This document shows positions 11,865 through 24,000 of a DNA stretch of 64,000 nucleotides, in pieces. The stretch is from assembly GCF_964204645.1 (NCBI RefSeq), contig NC_134029.1, forward strand, positions 18,804,450-18,868,449, read 5' to 3'. This DNA comes from Tubulanus polymorphus (Eukaryota; Nemertea; Palaeonemertea; Tubulaniformes; Tubulanidae). A program made the position numbers and the translations under genes. The stretch's first letter is position 1, and each line of letters begins with the position of its first letter. Under the pieces are notes generated by a model. The model was given only the letters and a program-made list of their open reading frames with translations, made no database searches and was not told the origin of the DNA.

Positions 11865-13179
11865 TTCACCGGTCTCTGTTTTAGAGTTCGACTTAATGAT
11901 ATCAACCCGATTCGGTGCACAAATCTTTTATAGATTGGTATAAATCTTTACGATTCAAGAGGTTTTAATTTAGTGAAGGCAATTTATCATCGATTGCTTA
12001 ATCTACATACGTCCTTTAGTAGAATAATTGTAGCCTAAGTAGAATATAATTAGCTCTGCCCATCGTTGTAGGCCTAACAAAATTTCGGGAGCTGTTCACA
12101 ATAGCATAACGCCATCTTAAAGCCATATCATGCAATCCAGTACCACTGGTCGGTTTTGTTACCACTCCCCGTTAGTTATTGTTTATCTGCGTTGTTACCG
12201 CGTTGTGTTTAAAAATCAGTTCAAAATCGACGAAGCACAGCAGGCTCCCTCGAGGCGAGCAGGTCAATCAAATACACACAGAGTTCACCCTCTGACTATC
12301 TTCGTCTGTCCTTTATAGCGCACCTTTACCCTCGGACACGGTGTAGCGACGAATAGTTCCATGACAAAGTCATGCGGTGGTACGTAAGGACATACAGGCA
12401 CGGCTCGACCCAAAAATCAAAAATTGAATGTGACATGGCATCAGACCACAATTAGGTTAGTAGCTCGAAGATGCGTAGGGCCGGACCCCAAAAATAGTAC
12501 CTAGAGTGAAGAAGAGGTCCCCCATAAATGTTGCCATAATTTCTGCAAATGGGATAGGTAACGAATTTCGGTTATATGTATGAAATCCATTGATCCTGAG
12601 AGACAGATCGATGATGAAATAAGGGATTCCCTGGACTTTTTTTGCTTGGAGTAAGGGTACCAAACACGGTGGGGGATTCCCTTAGATATTTGGCTCGGAT
12701 GTACTGGCATACCTGTACTGGGATACCCCTCCTTTCTAAAGGTTTGATTATTTCAAAAGTTAGGTTGGGTACGTGGGGCGAAAACCACTTCAATGCGTAG
12801 CTAAGATGCTGGCCTATGAGCCATAAGCAGGATTTCCCCTGAATTTACGCGCTTATATATGAACTAAACTCTCGAATTTCTTGTTTTTACTATAGGATAT
12901 AGAAGATTTTGGAATAGTGGTCTGAGCTCACATTTCGCATTTGTCAAAACTGGAGGGCAACGACCTTGAGAAAACTTACGCAATGTCATGGCGTTACCGA
13001 ATTTCTGAAAAAGCCGAAAAAATCCTGGAATTTTTTTCGATGAAATAAAATAATCGTTAAGAAGATAATCTTAAACGAATAAAGTAGTATTAGTGATATA
13101 AATTAAAGGTGGTTTAAAGGTGATTCTCGCAACTTCTCTAGGGATCTCGCGAAGCCTGCGTGATCTCGTCCATGCTGCT
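11865..13179. other. Divergent spacer between the F-box gene and RPL21
   Basis: No coding exon supported. It should contain both promoters: a YY1-like start element at 12110-12118 for the F-box gene and the TOP start near 13180 for RPL21. Minus-strand reading frames around 12457-12793 overlap each other, lack splice context and resemble no family. Confidence 0.55.
12110..12118 (-). promoter_or_regulatory. YY1-type start-site motif, candidate promoter of the F-box gene
   Basis: On the minus strand the sequence reads AAGATGGCG, about 250 bp upstream of the F-box start codon. In animal housekeeping promoters this motif often overlaps the transcription start. Assignment is inferred from position and orientation only. 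Confidence 0.35.
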
Positions 13180-13211
13180 TCCTTTTCTCGTGGCGAAAAA
13201 TTAATTCCGAG
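13180..13211 (+). promoter_or_regulatory. RPL21: RPL21 transcription start and noncoding first exon with TOP-like tract
   Basis: The pyrimidine tract CTTCCTTTTCTC around 13178-13189 is followed by a short leader and a splice donor (GAG then GTGAGT at 13212). The next acceptor is at 13967-13968, five bases before the RPL21 ATG. A 5' terminal oligopyrimidine tract on a short leader exon is typical of ribosomal protein genes and links translation to mTOR signalling. The exact start base is inferred. Confidence 0.65.
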
Positions 13212-13973
13212 GTGAGTCGAGTTTTCTAGCATTAATTAGTAAAATACTGTTAACATACCGCGTAATCCCCGTACTTTTAACGATTTACTTGTATCTTAAT
13301 TCATAGCGGATAACTTAAAGCGGTAATTTCGATTGTTTGAATCGCGGGATCAAGGTTAAACTGTTTTAATTTGTGAGGCCAGGCCTTTCTCGGTACAAAT
13401 TGAATTCAAATCAATCGAGACTTTATTGCTGTCACACAGGCACTGGCCCTTGGTTTTGGGACACAGTTCGTGGGGTTATTGATAATGTATCTGAGGATGG
13501 TTGTTCATAAATAAATCAGAGAAAAAGCATCTTGCTTCTTAAGTTTAAGAAGTAGGGCCATTGGCCGCTGCAGCTTGCTCCACGACCACCACAGCCTCGC
13601 AGTCACACAGGTCCACGGGACTACACAGGGGCTTGTAAATTTGAACTGGAAATGAATTCAAAATATCACAGAAATACCTTGTGTTGACATTGTTTACACC
13701 CGCTATAAAGTTTGGATAAACAATCGGTCGTTTAGGATCTATTATCAGATGGTCACGAAGCCTTAGGCCTACTATAAAATAATAAGGGATGAGACGGCTT
13801 TGCTTTTTGCCCAATTTTTGCCTGTGACTGTATTGCAATGTGGCCTAGGTTGTAGTAGTTTGATGCGTGGGCCATTTGGCCCTTATGGGAACTCTTCTCG
13901 CCTCTTCTCTTGGCAGTCTTAAGTTCCTTCGTAGTGAAATGTTCATGATGTTTTGTTCCTATTTTCAGTCACA

Positions 13974-16834
13974 ATGACGAATCCAAAGGGATACAGGCGG
14001 GGTACCCGTCACATGTTCTCCAGGAAGTTCAGGACGAAGGGTTACATCCCGCTGTCGACTTACATGAAAGTGTACAAGAGAGGTGACATCGTAGATATCA
14101 AGGTTCGTCAGGGTTTTTTAGGTGTTGCTTTGTTATTGTCAATACTGTATATCAGTTTAGTAATTTGCTGGGTAAAATAACGGTTTGGAAATATTTAAGA
14201 ATTTCCTCTTATCAGTGGAATATCTTGGATGTTCAGGGTACTGAAGAGCACAAAGGGTACCCCAATGCGGCTAAGCTATAAAAGGGGGTTTGGGGTCCTC
14301 CCCTTGGAACATTTTGGTGTTCTTCAAGGCCATTCAATGGTGTAATGGGAGGGAATAATTCATATTTCCTCAAAAAAAATTTTCCTCAACATTTTTGAGG
14401 GTGCCTTTGAGAATTAAGGAGGGGGACAGTCCCCCTGGATCCGTGTTTGTTTTTCAAGCGATTACCGTTAAAATATATCCCTGTTGTATGACGGTAATTG
14501 TTCATTAACACAAATCATCCATGAAATACTTCAGGTTTTTTAATTCATCATAAGAAATTGGGAACTATGGGTATTGGTAAATATGGTAATTTATACACAT
14601 ATATCTTCTTCCTATCACAGGCTAATGGTGCCGTTCAGAAGGGTATGCCGCATAAAGTGTATCATGGAAGAACTGGCAAAGTGTACAATGTTACTCCACA
14701 TGCTCTGGGAGTGATAGTCAACAAGCGAGTGAAGTAAGTGATAGGTCGAACAGACCTCAGTTGAGAGAAACCATTGGCATCCTATAGCTTAATGCAATGC
14801 GCGGATTCAATGAGGGGTACACTCCCCTCAGAATATTAAGTTTCCCCGAAATTTACGAAAAAAGTATATATAAAATATTTTACCATTATCTGAATGTTTC
14901 TGAATTGAAGGCTTGTTCTCTATATTTCTGAAAATGAGTCAATGTCTTTTTAAGTCTAAAGCTATAGAGTCAGTTGCATAAAAGTTGGTTAGACTGGAGT
15001 TAACCAGTGGATACTTGACATGGTGACGAAGTCCATTGTTGCTCGGTATTTATCCAGCGGTTATCTTCAACCAACATTTTTGAGCCGCTGGCCCCGGCCT
15101 ATTTAAAGGGGTGCACTCCTCGAATCTGAGGACTCGATCCAATGCAGATGAAATATAAATCGATGTTTAATTCCAGGGGACGAATTCTGCCGAAACGTAT
15201 CAACGTACGAGTAGAACACGTCAAACATTCGAATTGTCGTCTGGATTTCTTGAAACGCGTGAAGGAAAACGAACGCATCAAGAAGGAAGCCAAAGAGCAG
15301 GGCATCCAGGCCGATTTCAAACGAAAAGTGAGTTTGGCTATGAAATGAATATGTGTGAGAGCCACTTGGTGGCAACTGAGGATCTGCCATGATTGCATTA
15401 AATTTCTCAGTTATTGCACTAGACAATTTCTATTCTGGCTTTTCTTTAATCTTATGAGCACATAAGTTTTCGATAAAATTTTCATCACAGAGAGGGAAAA
15501 AAATATCAATTTCATATATATTCAATTACTTGTTTAGTCGAAGTTGTCATTGCTGGAATGATCATTATATTGACGACTTATCGAAATGATGTATTACATT
15601 AAGAACAGGGTCCCTACAACTCCTTGAATCCTTGAAAACTCCTTGATTTTTGAAAATATTTTTCAAGGTCCTTGAAAATCCTTTAATTTTGAGAAATATC
15701 CATGAACTCCTTGAAACTCCTTAAATTCTGGGAAAGTCCTATTAAAAATTTTCAAAAGGTCCTTTTCAGAAGACGGTGTATTCTATTATTCTTCATTATG
15801 TGACTTGTGAGTGAAAGTTGTTTCACTTTGAGATTTAAAACATTTAAACATGTAAAACCAAAACGGCACACACAACAACTGATCAAAATCTGAGAAAAAC
15901 ATGGATTTTGTTTTTGAATTTTCGACTTTTTTCCTTATATATGACCGCGTAAACCTCCTTAAATTTTGAAAATTACTCCTTAAAAATTCCTTGAATTCTG
16001 GATACCAGGAATTGTAGGAACCTTGAAGAAAGTTAATTCAACTGGAAATACAGATAACCCCGCGTATATCGCCCACATCGGTTCAGAACTATTTTGTTGG
16101 TACACAGTATGGCGGTATATCGGGGATGTTTTACTATGTATTTGTATTGAGAAATTGTAAAACCTGGTGGTATGCGGGTATGGCGGTATGTGAGAGGGCA
16201 GTATATCAGGGGTTGACTGTACATACATTATTAGGGCCTAATATGATGGAATAATATGACAACTTGACCAAGAGTTCGGTTGTATTCAGAATTAAGAAGC
16301 TAAAAATCCAGTTCAAATTTCATTGAAAATTGATACAATTTTGTAACTGATTTGCACTACGTATAACTGTACGTATTGTGGTATGCGGTGTGTGCTGGTA
16401 CTCCTTCTTGGATGACTGTGCAAAATTTATATATTTAATCCTCAAAATACCTTCCGTGCTCAAGCCCAAGATTTGAAGTATCATCTGGTGTAGATGACGG
16501 TCGTGAGATGCAGTCAATGAACATGATACATTACCCCTTAGTTGAAAATGAATATAATCGACTTCCTTTGTTTTCTGTCCGTATTCTCTCAATTGTCGAT
16601 TGTGATATTTGGTTATTCGCTACCCTTCAGTTTTTGATTATCCACCTCAAGTGTGGCAGATAATCAAGAGTTCTTTCTTCAACTATGCTCACTGCATGCC
16701 GAAATTGGCGTATGTTAATTTGTATTTCGTTTCTTTCTTTGTAGCCTGTAGGTCCGAGAGAAGCTCATTTCGTGCGAACGAAGTTTAACAAACCACAAGT
16801 CATTGAGCCGATACCGTACGAGTTCATCGCATAA
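13974..16834 (+). CDS. RPL21: 60S ribosomal protein L21 (eL21)
   Basis: Four coding exons: 13974-14102, 14621-14733, 15177-15327 and 16745-16834, giving 160 aa, the usual length in animals. The protein opens [19 protein letters not shown], continues with [12 protein letters not shown] and [17 protein letters not shown], and ends [11 protein letters not shown], all hallmarks of eL21. It is a component of the large ribosomal subunit and is cytosolic after nucleolar assembly. An upstream in-frame ATG at 13953 lies in the intron before the acceptor and is not the start. A noncoding first exon with a TOP tract lies at about 13180-13211. An AATAAA is at 16859. Intron 3 holds a foldback element next to its acceptor side and intron 4 holds a full DNA transposon, a heavy load for a highly expressed gene. 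Confidence 0.97.
14969..15096. mobile_element. Foldback element of the GGCCAGTT group in an RPL21 intron
   Basis: The left arm contains CAGTTGCATAAAAGTTGGTT; the right arm inverted reads GGCCAGCGGCTCAAAAATGT and onward, with matching inner segments (AACCAGTGGATA against AACCGCTGGATA). It is about 130 bp with no coding capacity. Confidence 0.5.
15606..16025. mobile_element. CAGGGTCCCTACAA transposon, copy 1 (420 bp)
   Basis: The left end CAGGGTCCCTACAACTCCTT is imperfectly inverted at the right end (AGGAATTGTAGGAACCTTG). It is flanked by AAGAA on both sides (15601-15605 and 16026-16030). A near-identical copy is at 50505-50916 with a different 5-bp flank. The inside consists of CCTTGAA/TTCAAGG-rich sequence. 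CAGGG ends with 5-bp duplications recall the hAT5 group, which is inference. It lies in an RPL21 intron. Confidence 0.8.
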
Positions 16835-16858
16835 ATTTCTATCGTGTATAAATGAATG

Positions 16859-16864
16859 AATAAA
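16859..16864 (+). terminator. RPL21: RPL21 poly(A) signal
   Basis: AATAAA 25 bp after the RPL21 stop codon, giving the short 3' UTR usual for ribosomal protein mRNAs. Confidence 0.75.
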
Positions 16865-19229
16865 AAAATCATGTTAAGAGAATTTATAGGTCGTCTGTCG
16901 TGGATTATTTTATTGGTCAGCAGTTGATTTCTGGAAAGAATTTAAGGTTTCTTGGATATATTGTATTAAGATTATCTCTACCGTGGTTCAGATGTTGTTT
17001 TCCCAAGGCTAACCCTATTGGATTGTTCATAACCTCATGCAGGATGGCTTAGGTAGTGTGCCGAACACGGAAAGCGGCATTTTTTTAATGAGGACAACAG
17101 TTAGAAGCTTAAACTTAGTGATGAAACAACTCAAGACTCGGACCTGCTTGTCACTCTAGGCTGGTACTCAATGCTAGTAGGTTTTGCAGCTGGACCAATC
17201 CCTCATGACAATCATTGCTCATCCAGTCAAGTTCTAAGTATTCATTTGGAACCCAAATAAGTTTTAGTGGACTTAAGATGCCAGACAAGTGACATTTAAT
17301 TTTATCAACGCACTTAGGTATGGCAGAAGGTCCATCATGTAAATCTCGACAGGTAAGGGAGCATTCGACTTAAGGCCAATTTAGCAATTTTTAAATCCGC
17401 CTTACCTCATTCCATCTATGTACTTATTTCATTGACCCCTATCTGTTCGTCTGCAAGTCCCCCACTTAAAACACTGTATCTCGATAACCCACGGTACACC
17501 GAAACAATTGAGCCAAGCTCCGCTCGACGCTTTCACTGACCTAAGGATTTTTATTAAGGAACTAGGAGAAGACAGTGTTATGATATATGGGCCCAGTTCC
17601 ATAGTCATGGCTTAGACTTAAGACCAATTTAAGACTATCTTAGTTCTATGACCAATCTAACAACTTAAGACCAGTCTTAAAATTTAAGACCATTTTTGGA
17701 CTTAAGTCTCAACTGAGGAACCAGCCCCGTACTGTAATTAAGTCACCCCGGTAGAGCGGGTACATGATCAAACTTACTTATTAAGCACAAAAATCCTGAA
17801 TTTCAAGACTCGATCACCCTTATTAAGGTTAACAGCCAGAGATCTGTAATGCTTGTTGTGGAATAAGACGATTTCGATGAAAAATTTTATTGACAATCAA
17901 AATATATACAATATCATTCTTTTTGTACAACTACTTAATTATATATTATATTATAAAAGATTACTAGCAATTAAATTATATAACTTATCATCAAATTACC
18001 CCTGGTATATAAAATTTACAAAAATAATCATTGAAATTTCTTGTTAATCCCAGTCAGTTACACTATTACCGTATCTCAATATAAGTCCTATGAACCATGA
18101 ACATTCTTCGTTATTAAAATCGATTAACTTGCATAAATGTGACTAGATTTGCACATTGCATTGAGCACCATCAGAAATATGAGTATATAAAAGCAATTAT
18201 TATGTTCCTCCTATTTAATAGATATTATTCGATCATTCAAATATGACAATAAGTATAAGTATTTATTCACATAATAGATTTATACAAAGCATTTAGGTCG
18301 CGGGGTATACATGTGTAATAGAAAACAATGTAGCAATAAATTATGCTAGGGGTTAGGAAAAACCAAATCAACGGCTTAAACGAGTCCTTTCCCCTCGACA
18401 ACATACACACCTCACAATAAACCGTGGTCAACTATGGAATACACGTACCGGTATATAAAATATATGCAAAGCAGATGATTGTAAATTTCTATGAAATGAT
18501 GTACATGTATATAAAATAAAACGGTAACATGAAATGACTGAACTACAGCAGTTGTCATTCTGCTGTCTGTACCCACCTTCTCAGATGATCACCTTTTGAA
18601 GGGCGAAGTTTGGACGAACACATTTTTCAACAAATGGTGACTATTAGTCAAAAAATTGATGGTTCACGCATGACACCTTAATTCTTTTCAAAGAAATATG
18701 TGCGGGGTATTGGCACAGTGGTGGTGACGCCTGGGCGAACATGTTTTGGGAAAGTAGGGAATGTCTGTCGAATGTCTGAGGGTAGTGTGCGTACAGACAA
18801 CGGGCGGGTTGATAGCTGCATTGAATTATATAGATTAGATTCCGATAACTATATTCTAAGCAAAACTAAATCTCAACCTTTTGTACACGACTCTCAAGTA
18901 TGAATGAATACAAATTCATTTGATATAATCTCCTGTAAACAGAGCCCGGGCTATGCGTTCAGCTCATCGAAGATCTCAAATCGTTTTCGCAATCATCGAT
19001 TTGACCAGCAATTACGATGTACCAAAATTAACAATAATACCAATAACGATAAATGTTTGAACGATTATTTACATTCTACGACATAGTTATAAGCGTAAAT
19101 ATACAACCAATGTATGAGAAATGATTTTTCCGGAAGATGAGCATACATGAAAATGTTGAGCGTGAACAAACGGCTTGATTGGAAAGAACTTCAAAATCGC
19201 TCTTCGAGACATTGAGAGACAGAGGGAGA
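16865..19229. other. Convergent spacer between RPL21 and ARAP, including ARAP 3' UTR
   Basis: No coding exon recognised. AATAAA on the minus strand at 17886-17891 and 18262-18267 could end the ARAP transcript. A foldback element occupies 17588-17735. The rest is AT-rich unique sequence in which I see nothing further. Confidence 0.5.
17588..17735. mobile_element. Foldback element with GGGCCCAGTTCC ends
   Basis: Left GGGCCCAGTTCCATAGTCAT; right end inverted CGGGGCTGGTTCCTCAGTTG. Several ACTTAAGACCA/TGGTCTTAAG blocks lie inside in both orientations. It belongs to the same loose group as those at 14969, 48686 and 58246. Confidence 0.5.
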
Positions 19230-21063
19230 TCATGTCCTGAAATGATGGACCGTGGTAGCAGTAGCAGTCGATGCATCCTAAAGTTTATTCGTTCTGTTCG
19301 CACGAAATCACTCGCAGTTCAACGGAATCACTTTCGTTTGTATATTTTCGATATAGTTTTACCTAATTTTGGTGAAGACGTTCTCTGTAAAAGTAATTCG
19401 TACACGCATTAATTACGAAAGCTGATCGAAGAACCGATCGACAACCAATCAGTTTACTTACCACGCCCTCTACTGTTTGTAGGGAAGTTCGTCTGACATT
19501 TGGTATCGTCGTATGACCTTCAGGGTATAATCCACCTGGGTGCTACAATGAACAAAACGGTTGTTTGTAACATGAAACAAATATTCCCATGGATATATCA
19601 TACAAGTAGAACCCACTTCATTCTGATCATTTGGAACCAAGGAAATTAATCCAGTTAATAAGATATCTGGATTAACCTCTTCAGTGCTAACTAATTAATA
19701 CCCGAAACAGCTAAAGATAATTTGAAAATATTTTCTAAGATTCCGCCCCAGTGTATTGAATAACAGGCATATCGCGTTAGTGTGTATACACCGTGATGCG
19801 GTGTATCATTAGTTGCTAATATTGCACAATGTTTGACAGGTGCTGCAATCTTTCAATAGAGATAAAAGACAATTACTAATAGCATCAATACACCGCAATG
19901 CAGTGTACTAGCAAAGTTCATCACTGATTTATACACGGCACTGTAGTGTAGATGCACTGAAAGTGTTAAACATGATATTTTACATAAATTTATGTATAGA
20001 TGCCGACTTTATTGGGATTAGATCAAAGTGAAAATTAACAAAAAGCAGGTTTGAATGTACAACCTTGCGACCAGTTGTGTATTAGTTTCAAAGATTTTCA
20101 GTGAAAGTTATATCGATATGAGCATTAAGATGCGGCAACAAATCAATCCCATAGACACTCACAATCTTTCATAAGACGTTCGCGTGAACTGTGACAACAT
20201 ATGAATATACATTGATATGACACATTGGTTTCATGCCCTACCTGAGCAGAAATCATTCCAGCTAACCACTTATAGAATTCTTCGGCATTGTTGCAAGCGA
20301 TAGTTCGACCGAAGAAAGGGCTGTCTCGACTTTTAATGACCCGTTCTAATTTCTCTACGAACGTGAAACAATACCTAAAAATACGATTTTACAAAAAGGG
20401 TGTCATTTTCAGTTTAATATGACAACTGCATGAGAATTGATTCATTTTTAACCTGGCTTATATGAATAACTTATCAGTCTTAAGACATTTCAGGCAAGAC
20501 CCCGCCTTCTAGACCTTTCATGCTCGCAAAGGGAGTAAATAACCTACAGACCTACAGCCAGCAACTGAGCTACTAAGGGGTTTGTTATACTGGTACTTAA
20601 AATAGCAAAGACACTATGGCCAGAAATCAGATTCAGAGCACTGATATGTACCCTGACTAAATGGCATGGTTTAACTGAAATTTGCCCGCACCATCTATCA
20701 ATGAATATGTGCTGAAAACACCATTAGACAAATTATTTGCAGCAATAAGGGAATCTTACTTGGTCGGTGGGGAACGTTTGTGTTCTGTGCCAACGTACAC
20801 CAACAAGTCTTCAACATTCCACGACGATATTACATTAGTTGCCTGTATATAAAAGAAAATATATAATTTCATGTAGGGATGAATTTTTCAAAATCCAACT
20901 CAATAATCTTCATTAAATACATATAATACGGTGCATATTACGTTTTTACCTGTGGTGATTTGAAATAACTGAGTTTCGACTGCTTGAATTCGAAGCAGAA
21001 TTTTTTGAAAGCCTTTCGCTCGCTGAGTTTCAGTTCACTAAACATCGGTGATGCTGTATCCAT
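19230..21063 (-). other. ARAP: ARAP exons for PH5 and C-terminus
   Basis: Exons 21063-20950, 20842-20760, 20374-20242, 19542-19462 and the tentative 19277-19230. Visible blocks are FKKFCFEFKQSKLSYFKS, DLLVYVGTEHKRSPPTK, YCFTFVEKLERV and the final helix EEFYKWLAGMISAQ, matching the last PH domain of ARAPs. The tail HPGGLYPEG with VRRTSLQTVEGV parallels the short region after it. The final exon adds 15 residues ending HHFRT after a weak acceptor; an alternative terminal exon further downstream is possible. Confidence 0.75.
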
Positions 21064-24000
21064 CTGTAAAATACAGGGGTAGAACCATTGCTTAAGGTAC
21101 TGCTGAAACGTATAGTATAGTTAGTATACATCGATGTGGGGGGCTTCATTAGCCCTTGCATCAGGACAGGAGAGTTGCAGAGAAGCAGCGTTAACCTGGT
21201 GTCGAATCAGATGAAGACAGATAGTACTTTGATGGTTACCTAGATTTACTTAGAGTACAAACTGTCGCTACTAGTACATAGCAGCTTCATAAGGTAAGTG
21301 ACTCATTTACCATATGAAGCTACTATGCACTAGCAGGGAAAGTTCAAAATCTAAACAAATCTAGTTAACCATCAAAGTACTACCAGTATCTGTCTTTACG
21401 TTTTAGTGCAAGGAAGGCGAGATTAATTCCGGACTAGACATCAGAGTTACTATTGGTTATAAGGTCCCCAGAAATGTGCTCAGCGCCGCATGGGGTATAG
21501 CAATGCGTTCAGTTGTTTTTCTTCCTACAGAGAGAGGCCGGATGATAGCTATCAACTGAGAAACACTGCCATCGCCAGTATTCAAACCTGGACCCCAGAT
21601 TGATGAGACCAGTGAAACACCTACGTTCAAACCACCTAAAACTCAGCTTGGATTACATCATACCTTTTTTCAATTCTTAAACACTCATTTGCGTTTGAAA
21701 TAAGAGAATTTACGTACCACCAGTTCGATGTTTTCATACAAGACATTCTCTTTGACGCAAAGATAATTCTGAACAGTGAAATCAGCATGCCAGTTTACCC
21801 AGTTCATTAGAACTTGCAACACATTCTCGCCGTGATGGAGAACTCGTTCTAGAAAGAGAATTGTAGATCTTCACCGTTTAAAAAGTAATTCGTAAATTTC
21901 TTTTAGGATGAAAGACTTAACTATTGAAATATTACCAAGATCGCCGTGACAAATCATCTCATGTAAGCCCCAGTTATCTGGTGCCAGATGAGCCTTGTTG
22001 ACCACTTGGTCAACAACTTCTTTCGCTGTCATTTGCGCTGCAACTTTGATATTGACGCATTGTCCCTCCCTGTTCCCGACAAAAACTTCAACAATGAAAT
22101 CTTCAGCATTTCCCGGACTCTAAAATCATAATTACGCCTATCAACGATTCATGCGATTCTATCAATAAACATGTCAAGGTATCATCGTGTTTCTAAATCT
22201 AAAACTGTACCTTTTGTTTCATTGCCTCTTCGATATCCTTCTTTGCTTGTTCAATTTTCATTTCCGTTTCCATTTTGGTATCTCTCAACTCGAACAAAGC
22301 TTCGTGAAACGCTATCAAATCGACCATCACGCGTATTTCGCTGTTTGTGTCTCCGAATCCGAGCGCTTCTTCCTTCATTTCAAAAAGAAAAAACACTTTC
22401 AACAACGGCTTTAATCTTTATGGTTCAAATATCTATTCGGCGAAGATCTCGATATTGCTTACATCATCCAATTTCATAGTTGTTGGTCCGAATAACGAAG
22501 CAAGGTTTGTCGCAGACATTCTATTCTGAGGTTCTTGTTTAGCCACGCTATATTTGACAATATGGAAAATAATGCCATTGAGATAATCATCTCGAGCAGT
22601 AATGCCTAGCGTACATCGAACTTGCAACTGATCATATCCAGTTGCTAGTGAACGAGTACCCCCCCCCTCACATCGAAAATCTAGCAAAAACCAGCAACTG
22701 TGTGGTTCATGCCAGTCTCTAGGTCCATAGCGCGTACATCGACAGCAACTGGGATGCGTTAACTAACAAATATTTTTGAGGGCATCTTAAGTGACGTGTC
22801 ATTTTGCTTTGTTTTAGTCAGTTGCAACCATGTGTCGTTGATTATGGATTGCACACATTGGAAGACATGACAGTAACTAAGTAAAACTAGTTGCTCAAAA
22901 GTAGAACATGGACATGGAACTGGAGATCGTCGCTTACCAGTCATAAGCTAGCTAACATCGACGAATACTAGCAACTGATTGTATCCAGCCAGTTCCTCTC
23001 ATACGCCAAAAACTGCCTTGCAACTAGTAGTCCCCAATCGCAGTGTCGATGTACGCTAGGCTTGAAATTTCAAATCAAACCGCAAATGAATAGAAGATTA
23101 CTTACTCTTTGAGATGAAGGACTAGTTTCTTTAATGTGCAGTAATTTATCTCTGGTAACTCCTTTAACAAGTATTTGTACCACTGAAGTTTTGAAGCATG
23201 ATCAGCAATACCTGAATAAAAAGAATGTAAAATCGTGGTGAATTCTGATTTATATGAATTTAAGTCGTATTTTCATAAGTGTATCTATTATTGATCTCCA
23301 TAGGTTTTCCTAGCACGGCAAACAGGAGTGCACACATTCGTTTTAATAACAAAACCCACCGAGAACAAATATAACAACGATCGGCCAGTTTAGTCTGCTC
23401 TTCTAGTGGGATCTCACTCATTATGTACAAGAATCCTTGTTGCCATCAGATTTCAACTTGATCGGGCTTGACTGTAGTAAACAAGTACTTACCTGCGGTG
23501 TTGACCCACTTTTCATGAAGGCTAGACGTCAGAAGAGGATCCGACAGCGTACGCAGGTAGCGTTTCATACAATTAGTTATATCGTGCACTTCATAATCTT
23601 CTAGTTTCAAATGCACTGACCTTGAATCTGCACATAATAAGAGAAGCTTTCATTTTTAACTAGCCTTACAAATTGTGGAATTTTAGTAGCGTGGCAAAAC
23701 ATTTAATACTCCATTTGGAGAGCCAATGAAAATGGGTAGGCATGCAATCGATATATTAATATGAAACTATGTACCAGCTTCTGTCACTGTGGAGAAGAAA
23801 TGGGCCTTGATATTTGGTGCGGTAGTCAATCAATGTATAACTAATGACACGGCTAGAAGTGGGTGTGAAAATATTCATAGGGGGCGGGGCCAAATTGAGG
23901 CAAACAAAATTTCAGCCAATCTGTGAATTTCAATTATGGACTATCATTGTATCAAAACAATTTTACAGTGTAGTACTGAGACGTCACATGGTCTCCACGA

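Noticed and set aside
12457-12793. Three overlapping minus-strand reading frames between the F-box gene and RPL21
   Set aside because: Overlapping frames of similar length, no family resemblance, no supporting splice sites.
15099-15426. Minus-strand frames of about 100 aa across RPL21 exon 3
   Set aside because: They are antisense to a conserved ribosomal protein exon.
13212-16744. Intronic snoRNAs in RPL21
   Set aside because: I looked for C/D boxes (RTGATGA with CTGA) in all RPL21 introns and found no pair with terminal stem; a dedicated search is needed to exclude H/ACA types.
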